Positions 1 through 15,000 of a stretch of DNA of 64,000 nt are shown piece after piece. Position 1 is the stretch's first letter. Each line of letters starts with the position of its first letter. The position numbers and the translations under genes are program-made. The notes under the pieces are model-generated. The model saw nothing but the letters and a program-made list of their open reading frames with translations. It ran no database searches and was not told the DNA's origin. Source of the DNA: Antrihabitans stalagmiti (GTDB lineage Bacteria > Actinomycetota > Actinomycetes > Mycobacteriales > Mycobacteriaceae); the NCBI RefSeq assembly GCF_016482825.1, contig NZ_JAEMNV010000002.1, positions 744,001 to 808,000 on the forward strand. Direction: 5' to 3'.

Positions 1-3000
1 CTCCGGGTCGAGCACGTCGACGAGCCGCTCGAACGGCACGTCGGCATGACCGAAGGCGTCGAGGTCGACCTGCCGGACCCTGGCGATCAAGTCGGCGAAC
101 GACTCCGTTGCGTCGATCGGTGTCCGCAGCACGAGAGTGTTGACGAACATGCCGACGAGATCGTCGAGCGCGGCATCGCCTCGGCCTGCGACCGGTGTGC
201 CGATGACGATGTCGTCGGTACCGCTCAACCTGGCCAGCAACACGGCGAGCGCGCCGTGCACAACCATAAACAGCGACGAGTTCTGTTCGCGGGCAACCCT
301 GTTGAGACCGGCGAGCAGGTCTGCGTCGATCGTGAACGTCGACGTCCTACCTGCATTCGTCGCGATCGACGGGCGTGGGCGGTCGGCGGGCAGATCGAGC
401 TGATCGGGGATGCCGGCGAGCGCCGAGTCCCAGTACGCGATCTGCTTGGAGATCAGGGACTGCGCGTCGTCCTCGGAGCCGAGCACCTCGCGCTGCCAGA
501 TGGCGTAGTCCGCGTACTGCACCTCGAGCGGCGCCCAGGACGGAGCTTCGCCTTCGGTGCGTGCCACATACGCAGTCATCACGTCGCGCGTCAGCGGGCC
601 CATCGAGAAGCCGTCCGCGCTGATGTGGTGCACGACGACGGCGAGTACGTGTTCGACCGGGCTCGTGCGGAAGATACGTGCGCGGATCGGGGCATGCTCG
701 CTGACATCGAAGCCGTCGGACATGAAGTCCATGACTGCGCCGAGCAATCCGTCTGCGGTGACGTCGATCGGCGCCAGCTCCGGAATAGCTTGCTCCGCAG
801 CAACAATCACCTGGTACGGCGTACCACCGTGCTCCGGGTAGCGAGTGCGAAGCGACTCGTGGCGACGGATGACATCGGCGATGGCGATGCGCAATGCATC
901 GACATCGAGTTCGCCTTCCAGCCGTATTGCGATCGGGACGTTGTAGGCCGCCGACGTCGTGTCGTACTTGTTCAGGAACCACATCCGCTGCTGAGCGAAC
1001 GACAGCGGGATCAGGTCCGGACGAGGTCCGGCAGTCAAGGCACGGCGTGCTTCGCCCGAGTGCGACTCGACGCGGGCGGCCATCGCCGCGACCGTCGACG
1101 CTTCGAACAGCGTCCGTACCGGTACGACGGTGCCCAGTGCGGCACCGATCCTGGAGACGACCCGAGTTGCGATCAGCGAGTTGCCGCCGAGATCGAAGAA
1201 GTCGTCGTCGCGACCGACCCTGTCGATTCCGATGACGTCGGCGAACACACCGGCGACGACTTCTTCGACTGGCGTAGTCGGGGCCCGGAACGCCCGGCCT
1301 TCCGCTGCCGGAGCCGGCAGCGACTTGCGATCCAGCTTTCCGTTGGCGGTCAGCGGAATCGAGTCGAGTACGACGATCGCCGACGGCACCATGTAGGCGG
1401 GTAGCAGATCGGCGACGTCGTCGCGCACGGTCTCGACGTCGATCGCAACGCTCGGCGCTGCGACGGCGTAGGCAACCAGACGCTGATCACCCGGCGCATC
1501 CTCACGCACGATCACCGCGACCTGCGCGACCGAATCCTGGGCAAGGAGAGCTGCTTCGATCTCGCCGAGCTCGATGCGGAAGCCGCGGACCTTAACCTGA
1601 TCGTCGGCGCGACCTAGGTATTCGAGTTCACCCGACCGGTTCCAGCGAGCAAGGTCACCGGTTCGGTAGAGCGCGGTGCCTGCCTCCCCGAACGGGCTGG
1701 CGACGAAACGTCCCGCAGTCAGCGCCGGCTGGCCGAGGTAACCGCGAGCGAGTTGAACGCCCGCCACGTACATTTCGCCGGGAACACCGACGGGAACCGG
1801 ACGCAGCCGCGTGTCGAGAACGAACACTTCGAGACCGGCGATCGCCCGACCGACGATGCTGCTCGTTGCCGCCGACGCTGTCGCGGCATCCAGTTCGCGA
1901 TGGCTGACGTGGACCGTCGTCTCGGTGATGCCGTACATGTTCACCAAGCGCGGAGCATTGTCGGCGTGCCTGCCGTACCAGTCGGTCAGGCGTCGCAGTT
2001 CGAGTGCCTCGCCACCGAAAACCACGTAGCGCAAGGACAACTCGGCTGTAGACCGTCGATCTACCTCGGCGAGCTGATAGAACGCCGAGGGTGTCTGGTT
2101 GAGGACGGTGACGCGTTCGCGCTCCAGCAGTTCGTGGAACTGCTCGGGCGACCGCGAGGTGTAGTAGTCGACAACGACGAGCGTGCCGCCGTACAGCAAC
2201 GGGCCCCATAGTTCCCACACCGAGAAGTCGAACGCGTACGAGTGGAACATCGTCCACACGTCGTTGTGGTCGAAACCGAAGGCCGACTGGGTGTTCGCGA
2301 ACAACTTCACCACGTTGCGGTGCGGTACGAGCACACCCTTCGGTCGCCCGGTCGAACCGGACGTGTAGATGACGTAGGCGATGTGCGACGACAACAGCGG
2401 TGCCGTGCGCTCGGCATCGGTGATCGGCGTTGCGGCAAACCCGGAGACATCGAGTGTGTCGATCTCGAGCACCGGAAGTGCTGCGGGCAAGGCGATCTCG
2501 CGATCGGAGGTGGCAACGACACAGACCGGTGCCGCGTCGAGGAGCATGTACTCGATGCGATCTGCCGGGTACGTCGGATCGACCGGTAGGTAGCCGCCAC
2601 CGGCTTTCACCACGGCCAGCAGCGCGACGACGAGATCCAGTGAACGTGGCAACGACACCGCGACAAGCGATTCCGGGCCGACACCGGCGTCGATCAGGAC
2701 GCGCGCGAGCTGATTCGCGCGGGCGTCGAGTTCACGGTAGGTCAACGCTGAGTTCTCGTACCGCACTGCGACCGAATCGGGATGTGCAGCTGCGGCATTG
2801 TCGAACAGAGCCACGAGAGTGGTGTCGGCACCGGTGTCAGGTCCGGACGAGTTCCACAGGTGCAGCACCTGATCGCGCTCGATGGCATCGAGGGTGTCGA
2901 TGTCACCGACGGCACGGGTCGGTTCGGCGACGACGCCGCGCAGGAGACGGACGAAACGCTCGGCGAACCCTGCGACCGTCGAGTCGTCGAACAGATCCGT

Positions 3001-6000
3001 CGCGTAGGTGAAGTGACCGGACAGTTCCGTGCGGCCCGCGACCGTGGTGGCCTCGCCGATGGTCAGCTGCAGATCGAACTTCGCTGTACCGGTGTCGAAT
3101 TCGACGATCTCCGCGTCGATGCCCGCCAGCGCGAAGGTGCCTTCGAAGGCATTCTGGTAGGTGAACATCAGCTGGAACAGCGGGTGATGCGCTTGTGATC
3201 GGGCCGGGTCGAGCACCTCGACGAGACGTTCGAACGGCACATCCGCGTGGCCGAAGGCAGCGAGATCCGTGTCTCGGCTCGTAGCCAGCAGGTCGACGAA
3301 ACCAGCACTGCCGTCGACTTCGGTGCGCAGCACGAGGGTGTTGACGAACATGCCGATGATGTCGTCGAGCGCTTGCTCGCCACGACCTGCGACAGGTGTG
3401 CCGATCGCGATGTCGGTGGTGCCGGACATCCGGGCAGCCCACAGCGCCAACGCCGAGTGCAGAACCATGAACAGCGAGGCGCCGTGTGTGCGTGCGAGTT
3501 CCGACAATGCGTCGGCTAGTTCCGCATCGATCGTGAAGCCGAGCGTGCGACCACGGTTGGTTGCCACTTCCGGACGAACTCGATCTGCGGGCAGTTCCAG
3601 TAGCTCGGGCAGATCGGCCAATGTTGTTGACCAGTAGTCGATCTGCTTGCTGATCAACGACTTCGGATCGTCCTCGGTACCGAGAACCTCGCGCTGCCAC
3701 AGCGTGTAGTCGACGTACTGAACGTCGAGCGCCTTCCAGCCGGGCGCCTCACCCTGGGTCCGTGCGGCGTACGCGCCCATGACGTCGCGCATCATCGGCC
3801 CGACCGAGAACCCGTCGGAACTGATGTGGTGCAACACCAGAGTCACCACATACTCGGTGTCGTCGAGTTGCAGCAGTCGCGCACGGAACGGCAGTTCTGT
3901 TGTGACGTCGAAACTTTCGTTCGCCAAAGCTGCGACGCGGTCGACCAGTTCGTCCGCGTGCACGTCCTCGATCACCAGATCGAACTCGATCTCACGATGC
4001 GGTCGGACCACCTGGTAGCCGACACCGTCGATCTCCGGGTAGACGGTGCGCAGCGACTCGTGGCGTCCGATCACGTCGTTGATAGCCGCGCTGAACGCGA
4101 CGACGTCGAGTTCGCCGGACAGCCGGACCGCGAACGGAATGTTGTTGGCACCGGACTGGGTGTCGAAGCGGTTGAGGAACCACATCCGCTGCTGCGCGAG
4201 CGACAACGGGATCAGCGCTGGTCGCTCGCGAGCGACCAGTGGCGCTCGACGGCCTTCTCCCGCATGCGATTCCGTGCGTGCAGCGAGAGCGGCGACGGTG
4301 GATGCTTCGAAAAGGACGCGAACGGGCAGCTGCGTATCGAGCGCGGCACCGATACGCGAAGCGACCTGGGTCGCGATGAGCGAGTTACCACCGAGTTCGA
4401 AGAAATCGTCGTCGCGGCCGACCCGAACGAGCCCGAGCACCTCGGCGAACACCTCGGCGACGATTTCCTCGACCGGGTTCGCCGGTGCGCGAAACGCCTT
4501 CGCGACGAACAGTGGTGCGGGTAGCGCGCGCCGGTCCAGCTTGCCGGATGCGTTCAGTGGGAGCGCATCGAGCGTGACGAACGCCGCGGGCACCATGTAG
4601 GACGGAAGCTGCTGTGCGACAACGTTCCTGAGGTCGGCGGCATCCGGCGCGGACCCCGGCGCAGGAACCACGTAGGCGACGAGCTGCTCGCCGGTGTGCG
4701 GATCGCTGTGCAGCAGTGCGACAGCCTGGGTCACCGACGAATGCGACAGCAACGCCGACTCGATCTCACCGAGTTCGATACGCAGACCACGCAGCTTGAC
4801 CTGGAAGTCGGTGCGTCCGAGGTATTCGATGACGCCGTCGGCATTCCAGCGCACCAGGTCGCCGGTGCGATACATCCGCGCGCCGGGATCGCCGAAGGGG
4901 TTGGCAACGAAACGATCCGACGTCAGATCCGCGCGTTGGGCATAGCCACGCGCCAACTGCGTGCCTGCCAGGTACAGCTCACCCGGCACACCTGCCGGCG
5001 ACAACTGCAGTCGCGCATCCAGGATCAGCGCCTGAGCGTTCCAGACCGGCGAGCCGATCGGGACGTTCGTCGGAAGTTCGCCTTCGAGCACACATTCGGT
5101 CGCGTGCACGGTGAACTCGGTCGGCCCGTAGAGGTTGTGCAGTGCGGCGTCGGTGAGCTGCCGTGTCGCGGCGACAGTCTCACGCGGCAATGCCTCGCCG
5201 GCGACGAGCAGCGCACGCAGCGACGGCAAGCTACCTGCCTCGACCGTTCCGGCGAACACCGACAGCATCGACGGCACGAACGACGTCAGGGTCACGCCAT
5301 GAGCAGCGATGGTCTCGGCGAGGTATTCGGGATCGCGATGACCGTTGGCCGTTGCGATCACCATCGTCGCGCCGGTCACCAACGGTCCGTACAGTTCCCA
5401 TACCGAAACGTCGAACGTCGGCGGAGTCTTGAACAACACAACGTCGGCGGCGCCGATGGCGAACCTGTCCACGATCCACTGGACCTGATTGGCCACCGCT
5501 GCTCGCGAGACCGTCACACCCTTCGGTCGACCGGTCGATCCCGAGGTGAAGAGGACGTAGGCAGCGTTGTCGGGCCGCGGTTGCGCGAGCCGTTCCCCCG
5601 CGGCGATCGGCGTATCCGCGAAAGTCGTGAGGTCGACCGTGGTCAGATCGATGACATAGGCGGGTAGCGGTGCAACGAAATCGTCTGCGCCAGTAGTCAA
5701 CACGCAGATCGGGTCGGCGGTGTCGAGGATGTGCGCGACGCGCTCGGCCGGATGATCCGGATCGAGTGGAACGTACGCGCCACCCGCTTCGAGCACCGCG
5801 TACATCGCGACGACGAGCTCGACGGAGCGCCGCATTCCGAGCCCGACCAGCGTCTCCGGTCCGACACCCTGCGAGATCAGCAGGCGCGCAACCCGATGCA
5901 CGCGCGCCGCGAACTCCGCGTACGTCAGTTCGCCGCCATCGAACGACACAGCGACAGCGTCCGGTGTTGCCGCGACCTGCGCAGCGAACAATTCGACGAC

Positions 6001-9000
6001 GGTCGTGGAGGGATCCAGATCCTGCGCGGTGTCGTTCCATTCGACGAGCACCAGATCGCGTTCTGCCGGATCGAGGAGATCGATACTGCCGACGGCGACG
6101 TCGGGCGCCGACGTGATCGCTTCGAGCAGACCAACGAATCGGTCGGCGAAACTTGCGACCGTCGACTCGTCGAAAAGGTCCGTCGCATAACCGAACAGCG
6201 CCGTGATCTCGCCTGGTTTGCCGTCCTCGTCGTACTGGTCGAGCAGGGTGAGCTGCAAGTCGAACTTCGCAAGTTCGTCGCCCGCAGGCAGTCCGCTGAC
6301 GGTCAATCCGTCGAGTTCGAGATGCGGGCGATGCTGGTTCTGGAAGGCGAGCATCACCTGGAACAACGGATGCCGCGCCTGCGATCGAGCAGGGTTGAGT
6401 ACCTCGACAAGACGCTCGAACGGCACGTCTGCGTGACCGAACGCCGCGAGATCGACTTCGCGAACCGCTGCGAGCAGATCCGTGAACGATGCAGCCGGAT
6501 CGTATTCGGCACGCAACACCAGTGTGTTGACGAACATGCCGATCAGATCGTCGAGAGCAGCGTCACCGCGACCTGCGACCGGAGTACCGATCGCGATGTC
6601 GTCCGTGCCCGACAGGCGGGCAAGCAGCACCGTGAACACCGAGTGCACAGCCATGAACACCGTCGAATGCTGTTCGCGTGCAATCGTCGACAGTGCCTGG
6701 TGCAGTCTCGGCGAGATCGTGAACTCGTACACAGCGCCGCGGTCGGATGCGGTCGCCGGACGAGGGCGATCGGTGGGCAGATCCAGCTGATCCGGAATAC
6801 CTGCCAGCGCATCGCGCCAATAGCCGAGCTGACTCGAGATCAGCGACGTCGGATTGTCCTCGGATCCGAGCACCTTGCGTTGCCAGAGCGCAAAGTCCGC
6901 GTACTGCACCGGATGTGGTTCCCACACCGGAGGCTCGCCGTGCGAACGCGAGGCGTAGGCCACCATGAGATCCCGCGTGAACGGACCGACGGAGAATCCG
7001 TCCGCACTGATGTGGTGTACGACGATGGCGAGCACGTACTCGTCTGCGGCGGTCTGCAAGAGCTGCGCACGAACCGGCACGTCTACGGTGACGTCGAAGC
7101 CTCGCATCACGAAAGCCAGTACAGCGCTGTGCAGTTCGGTGATGTCGGTGGAAACCGGCGTGAGGTCCGGCACGGCGAGAGCCACGGGCACCAAGACCTG
7201 GTGCGGACCGTCGGCGGAATCCGGGTAGACGGTGTGCAGGGTCTCGTGACGCGCGATGACGTCGCCGACCGCAGCTTGCAGCGCATCGATATCCAAGCTG
7301 CCCGACAACTTCAACGCTACAGGGATGTTGTTGACGGCAGATGCGGTGTCGAACCTGTTGAGGAACCACATCCGTTGCTGCGCAAGGGACAGCGGAATCT
7401 TCGCCGGACGCTCCTGCGGCACCAGCGCAGCGCGCGCACCGTGTCCGGCATGGGACTCGGCACGGGCGGCCAAACTTGCGACCGTCGGCGCTTCGAACAG
7501 TTCACGGACGCCGATCTGGGCGTCGAGTGCTGCGCTCAAGCGTGCGACGACCTGGGTCGCGACGAGCGAGTTGCCACCCAGTTCGAAGAAGTCGTCGTCG
7601 AGACCGACCCGCTCGGAACCGAGCACCTCGGCGAACGTATTGGCGACGATCTCCTCGATCGGGGTCGTCGGCGCTCGGAACACCTTTGCCTCGAACACCG
7701 GCGCAGGCAACACCTTTCGGTCCAACTTGCCCGAGGCGTTGAGTGGTAGCGCATCGAGTACGACGAACGCGGACGGCACCATGTACGACGGCAGAGCATG
7801 CGCGAGCGCACTCCGGACCGCATCGAGGTCGATACCGCCGTTGGTCGCGACCAGGTAGGCGACCAACTGGTCGCCCATCCGCGCGTCACCACGGACCATC
7901 GCAACGGCTTGGCCGATCGAATCGAGAGCCGTCAGTGCGGCTTCGATCTCGCCGAGTTCGATACGCAGACCACGCAACTTGACCTGGAAGTCGGTGCGAC
8001 CGATGTATTCGAGTTCGCCGGCATCCGTCCAGGCGACAAGGTCGCCCGTGCGGTACATCCGCGCGCCCGGCGTCGCTGCGTACGGATTCGCGACGAACCG
8101 ATCGGCCGTCAGGTCCGGACGCGCGACGTAACCGCGGGCCAACTGCACACCGGCGAGATACAGCTCGCCCGCGACACCGACCGGAACCGGCCGCAGGCGC
8201 GAATCGAGCACGTAGACAGCGGTGTTGAAGACGGGTGCACCGATGGGAACACTGATGTCGTCGGTATCGACGACCTCGTGATAGGTGACGTCGACCGCGG
8301 CCTCGGTCGGACCGTACAGGTTGTGCAACGCGGCGCCGGTCAACTCACGAAGGCTCTGCGCTGTGCTGGCGGGCAGGGCTTCACCCGAGGCGAACACCAA
8401 TCGCAGCGAGCTCTCGCCGTGGCCTTCGTGAGCGACGAACACAGCCATCATCGACGGCACGAAGTGCGCGGTTGTGACGGATTCTTCGGCGATGACGTCG
8501 ACGAGGTAGGCGGGATCGCGATGTCCGTCGGGGCGCGCGACGACGAGCTTGGCGCCGATCTGCAACGGCCAGAAGAACTCCCAGACGCTCACGTCGAACG
8601 TTGCCGGCGTCTTCTGCAGTACGACGTCGGCGGCGGTGAGTTGGTAGGCGGCCTGCATCCACACGAGGCGGTTGACGATCGCCGCGTGCGACACGGCGAC
8701 ACCCTTGGGGCGACCGGTCGAACCGGACGTGAAGATCACGTACGCGGTGTTGGTCGGTGCCAGCGCCGCAGTGCGCTCCGAGGCAGCAATCGGCTCGGCA
8801 GCGTAGTTGGACAGGTCGAGTTCGTCGATGCGGATCGCGCCTGCGACGGCGAAATCGTCACTTGCCGTTGTCAGTACGCAGACCGGCTGTGCGGTCTCGA
8901 GAATGTAGGTGGTGCGTTCGATGGGATGATCGGGATCCAACGGCACGTAGCCGCCGCCCGCCACCGTCACCGCGTACATGCCGACGACCAGATCGAGTGA

Positions 9001-12000
9001 TCGCCGCATGCCGAGTGCGACGAGGGATTCCGGTCCGACACCGATCGAGATCAGGTGTCGCGCAAGCTTGTTGACTCGGCCTGCGAACTCGGCGTAGGTC
9101 AGGGTCGCGCCTTCGAACGACACTGCGCTCGCCGTTGCGTGCTCTCCCACTGCCGCGTCGAACATGCTCGCGAGCGTCGCTGCCGGGTCCACCTCGTGCG
9201 CTGTCGAATTCCACTCCGACAGCACGAGGTGTCGCTCGGTCGCGTCCAGAAGCTCGATGTCGCCCGCCGCCACCGTGGCGTCGAGGAGTACCTCGTCGAG
9301 CACACGAACGAACCGATCGGCAAACGACGCGACGGTCGATTCGTCGAAAAGATCTGTGGCGTAGGAGAATTCGGCGGCCAAACCTGCTGGCTGACCGTTC
9401 TGTCCTGCGATCTCGGACAGGGTCAGCTGCAGGTCGAACTTGGCGAGATGCGCATCGAACTCGACTCCGGCAACGCTCAGACCGGGGAGTTCGAGCGACA
9501 CCTGTCCCGTGTTCTGGAACGTGAGCATGACCTGGAACAGCGGATGTCGCGCGCGGGACCGCGCCGGGTTGAGCACATCTACGAGCCGCTCGAACGGCAC
9601 GTCGGCGTGACCGAACGCCGCGAGGTCGGTTTCCCGTGCCTGCGCGAGCAGATCCACAAACGAGGCATCCGGTTCGACCTGGGTCCGCAACACGAGGGTG
9701 TTGACGAACATGCCGATCAATTCGTCGAGCGCTTGCTCGCCACGTCCTGCGACAGGTGTACCGATGGCGATGTCCGACGTTCCGGACAGGCGTGACAGCA
9801 GCACCCCGAGCGCGGCATGCATAACCATGAACAGCGACGCGTTGTGCGCGTGCGCGAGTTCCATGAGGTCGCGCTGCATCGTGTCCGAGATCGAGAACTC
9901 GAACACCCCACCCTGATAGGTGGCGATCACCGGGCGCGGGCGGTCCGACGGCAGGTCGAGCTGATCGGGAACACCCGCGAGCTTGTCGGACCAGAACTGA
10001 ACCTGCTGTGAGATGAGGGACGTCGGATCGTCTTCGGATCCGAGAACCTCACGTTGCCACAGCGCATAGTCTGCGTACTGCACCGGCAGCACCGACCAGG
10101 CCGGCGCCTCCCACGTGGTGCGCGCCGCGTAGGCGACCATCACATCGCGAGCAAGCGGCCCCATCGACCAACCGTCGGCGGAGATGTGGTGCACGACCAT
10201 GCCGAGCACGTACTCGGTCTCGTCGATCTCGAAAAGACTTGCGTGCAAGGGCACTTCGTCCGTCACGTCGAAGGCGACCGAGGCCAGCGCGATCAGATGC
10301 TGAACGAGATTCTCGTTGGTCGTCGCGATCGGAGTGAGGTCGGGAACGATCTGCGCCGCATCGAGGACAACCTGCTGCGGGCCGTCCGTCGAGTCGGGGA
10401 ACACCGTTCGCAGCGACTCGTGCCGGTCGATCACATCGATCACGGCGACCTGCAGGGCGGCAACATCCAGCTCACCGGTGAGCCGGATCGCGATCGGAAT
10501 GTTGTTGACCGCCGACTCGGTATCGAAGCGGTTGAGGAACCACATCCGTTGCTGCGCAAGCGACAACGGGATGCGTTCGGGACGATCACGCGGCACAAGG
10601 GCCGCACGCCCGCCGTCACCGGCGTGGGATTCGACCCGCGCTGCAAGCGCGCCGACGGTCGGAGCTTCGAAGAGCATTCGAACCGGCACGCGGGCGTCGA
10701 GCGCCGTGCCGAGTCGGGACACGACCTGTGTCGCGATCAGAGAGTTGCCACCGAGCTCGAAGAAGTCGTCGTCGACGCCGACCCGCGCCACACCCAGCAC
10801 GTCACCGATGATCTCGGCGACGATCTCCTCGATCGGGGTCGTCGGCGCACGGAACTCACGAACCTCGAACACCGGTGCGGGCAACGCTTTTCGATCGAGC
10901 TTGCCGACCGGCGTCAACGGAATTTCGTCGATCACCATGATCGAGGACGGCACCATGTGGCTCGGCAACGTGCGACCGACGAAGTCGGACAGCTCGTTGA
11001 CATCGAGTTCGGCGCCGGACGCCTGAGTGACATAGGAAACCAGCACGGTCGAACCCGCAGCCGAATCACGTGCGACGGTCGTCGCGAAATCGACGTCGGG
11101 ATACGCCGACAACGCCGCGTCGATCTCGCCGAGTTCGATGCGGAAACCGCGCACCTTCACCTGGAAGTCACTGCGGCCCACGTACTCGACCGAACCGTCC
11201 GCCGTCCAGCGAACGACGTCACCCGTGCGGTAGAGCCGTCCACCCGTTCCGGTGAAAGGGTCGGCGACGAAACGCTCAGCAGTCAGCCCCGGCCGACGGT
11301 GATAACCGCGAGCCAACTGCAGACCGGACAGGTACAACTCGCCCGCGACGCCGACCGGCACCGGCTTGAGGCGCGTATCGAGCACAAACGCCGACATACC
11401 GCGGATCGGTCCACCGATGGTGACCAGCGCACCGCGTTCCAGCGGCTCGCTGATGTTGGTCATGATCGTGGTTTCGGTCGGTCCGTAACCGTTGAAGAAT
11501 TCGCGGCCGGGTGCCCAGCGCGACACCAGGTCCGCAGGCACAGCCTCGCCACCTGCGACCACGGCACGGAAGTCGTCGAGCCCACTCGGATCGACCGACG
11601 CCAGCGCCGCAGGCGTCACGAACCCGTGTGTGACACGTTCGCGACGCAGCAGCGTGGCCAACTCCGCGCCGCCGTAGACCGATGGCGGCACAATCACCAT
11701 CGTTGCGCCCGCACCGATCGCGAGCAGCAGTTCGAGCACCGACGCATCGAAACTCGGCGACGCGAAATGCAGCGTCCGCGACTGCGCGGTCGTCGCATAA
11801 CGCTCACGCTGCTCTGCGCTGAAGTTCGCCAAACCCCTGTGGGTGACGACGACGCCCTTGGGCACACCCGTCGACCCCGAGGTGTAGATCATGTACGCCG
11901 GTTGCTCGACATGCAGCGGCCGCAACCGATCTGCATCCGACACCGGTTCTGCCGATTGCGCTTCGACGATCCGCCCGAAGTCCGGTGCGTCGATGACCAA

Positions 12001-15000
12001 CCACTCGACTGCATCGGGCAGGTCGGGGCGTAGCTCGCTGACGGTCAGGCCGATCGTCGCGCCGGAGTCGACGAGCATGTGCGTGATCCGGTCCATCGGA
12101 TAGTTCGGGTCGACCGGCACGAAGGCCGCACCCGACTTGGTGATGGCCCACGCAGCAAGGACGGACTCGATGGAACGGGTGATACCAGCGGCGACAAGCG
12201 ATTCCGGACCCGCGCCACGCTCGATCAGCACTCGAGCGAGCTGCGAGCTGCGTTCGTCGAGTTCGCGGTAGGTGATAATCCGGTCGTCGAAGGCAACAGC
12301 GACACCGTCGGGCGACAGTGCAACGGCGTCGGCGAGCAACTCGGGAAGCGGTCGGGCGGGCTCGGCCGGTGCCCCGGTACGAGCGACGAGACTCGCGCGT
12401 TCGTCGGCTCCGAGAATGTCGATGTCGCGAACGGACAGGGTCGGGTCCGCAGCAACGACGGCGAGAATTCGGAGGAAACGCTGACCGAAAACGGCAACGG
12501 TCGCGGCGTCGAACAGGTCGGTCGCGAAGCTGACGCCACCTTCGATACCGTCGGGTTCTCCTGCAGCGCTGTGGATTTCGGACAAGCTCCACTGCATGTC
12601 GAACTTGGCGAGGTCGACTTCGACCTCGCTGGCAACGACGGAGAGATCGGGCAGCTCGAGGGAGTTCGGCGCCTCCTCCTGGAAGGAGAGGACAACCTGG
12701 AACAGCGGGTGGCGGCTGCGAGAGCGGACCGGGTTGAGGGCTTCGACGAGACGCTCGAACGGCACTGCGGAATGCGCGAAACCGTTGAGGTCGATGTCAC
12801 GGACGCGGACGAGGAGGTCGGCGAAGGCCTCGTCGCTGTCGATCTCGGTGCGCAACACGAGTGTGTTGACGAACATGCCGATGAGGTCGTCCAGTGCTTG
12901 CTCGCCACGGCCTGCGATCGGTGTGCCGAGCGCGATGTCCGTCGTTCCCGACAGCCGCGACATCAGCACGGCAAGCGCGCTGTGCATGACCATGAACAGG
13001 CTGACGCCGTGTGCGCGAGCGAGATCGGTGAGCCGACGATGCAGGTCGGCACTGATCATAAATGCGGTGCGGCCGCCTTCGAAGGTCTGCACGCTCGGGC
13101 GCGGACGGTCCGACGGCAGATCGAGCTGATCGGGAAGCCCGGCCAACTGCTGCTTCCAGTATGCGATCTGGCGCGACGCGATCGAATCGGGATCGTCTTC
13201 GGATCCGAGCAGATCTCGTTGCCACAGTGTGTAATCCGCGTACTGCACCGGCAAGCGCTGCCACGTCGGTGCTACGCCGAGCGCATGCGCGGTGTAGGCG
13301 GTGGCTACGTCACGTGCAAACGGTCCGAACGAAAAGCCGTCCGCCGCAATGTGATGCAACACGATGGCAATCGCGTAGTCGTCGGATGCCAACTCGTAGA
13401 TACGGATTCGGATCGGGAGTTCTTGCGACACGTCGAACCCGACAGCACCGAACTCGGCGAGACGCTGCTGCAACTGCTGCTCTGGGATCGATACGACGGC
13501 AATACCGAGGTCGATCTCCGACATCGGCAGCACCTGCTGGTACCCGCCATCGCTCGACTCGGGGAACAGGGTCCGCAACGACTCCTGCCGCTCGATCACG
13601 TCGACGAGCGCGGTCTGCAGCGCATCGACGTTCACCGCGCCACGAAGGCGAACCACGAACGGCAGGTTGTAGGTGGGGACCGTCGGGTCGAACTGGTTGA
13701 GGAACCACATCCGCTGCTGCGCAGGGGAAAGCGGAATCCGATCGGGCCGGGGGCGGGCGATCAGGGCCGGACGGTCGGCGTCCAGCTTGTCTGCCGCCTG
13801 CGCCCGGATGGCAAGCCCCGCGACGGTTGGCGTTTCGAAGAGGGCACGCACGCCGAGCGAGATACCGAAGGCTGCGCCGATACGTGAGACCACCTGCGTG
13901 GCGACCAGGGAGTTGCCACCGAGATCGAAGAAGCTGTCGTCGATACCGATCCGCGGCACACCGAGAACGTCGGCGAACACGCCGGCGACGATTTGCTCGG
14001 CCTGGGTCCGCGGTGCCCGGAAACGGTCGGCGTCGCCACCGAAGACAGGTTCCGGCAACGCCTTACGATCCAGCTTGCCGCTGGTGTTCAGCGGAAGCGC
14101 GTCGAGCACCATAACCGATGCAGGCACCATGTAGCTCGGCAGTCGCACAGCAACGGAGCGCGACAGTTCGGTCGGATCGATGCTCTGACCTTGGCGCGCA
14201 ACGACATAGCTGACCAACTGCTGACCGGTTGCGGTATCGGCGACGAGGACGACCGCCTGGCTGACCGTCGGATGCGCGAGCAACGCCGTCTCGATTTCGC
14301 CGAGTTCGATGCGCTGACCGCGGAACTTCACCTGGAAGTCGGTGCGCCCGATGTACTCGAGCATGCCGTCGGCACGCCACCTGACGAGGTCGCCGGTGCG
14401 GTACATCCGGGTTCCCGGCTCACCGAGCGGATCGGCGACGAATCGATCGGACGTCAGATCGGGTCGGCCGAGGTAGCCACGCGCCAACTGCCTGCCCGCG
14501 AGATAGAGCTCGCCCGCTGCTCCGACCGCCGCCGGGCGAAGGCGCGAATCGAGCACGTAGGCCCGAACGTTCCACTCCTGCATACCGATCGGAACGGTGA
14601 CGGTGTCTGCCTCGGTGCACTGCCAGTAGGTGACGCTGACCGCCGCCTCGGTGGGGCCGTACAGGTTCTGGAGTCCGGCAGGTGAGATTGCGCGGAACGC
14701 TGCCGCGGTCTCCGGCGGCAATGCCTCGCCGATGACGAACACGTGTCGCAGCGTCGCGCACTGCTCGACCGTCGCCTCGAGTGCGAAGACCGTGAGCATC
14801 GACGGGACGAAGTCGGTAAGGGTCGCGCCGTGCTTCTCGATCTCGGCAGCGACATAGGCAGCATCACGATGACCGTCGGGTGTCGCGACGATCAGCTTCG
14901 CGCCGACGAGCAGCGGCAGGAAGTAACCCCACAACGAGACGTCGAAGGTGGTCGCTGTCTTCTGGAAGTAGACGTCTGCCGCGGTGATGTCGTATTCGGC

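Noticed and set aside
100-12900. CRISPR-like or tandem repeat array
   Set aside because: The repeated blocks are coding C-domain segments spaced by whole modules of about 3.2 kb.
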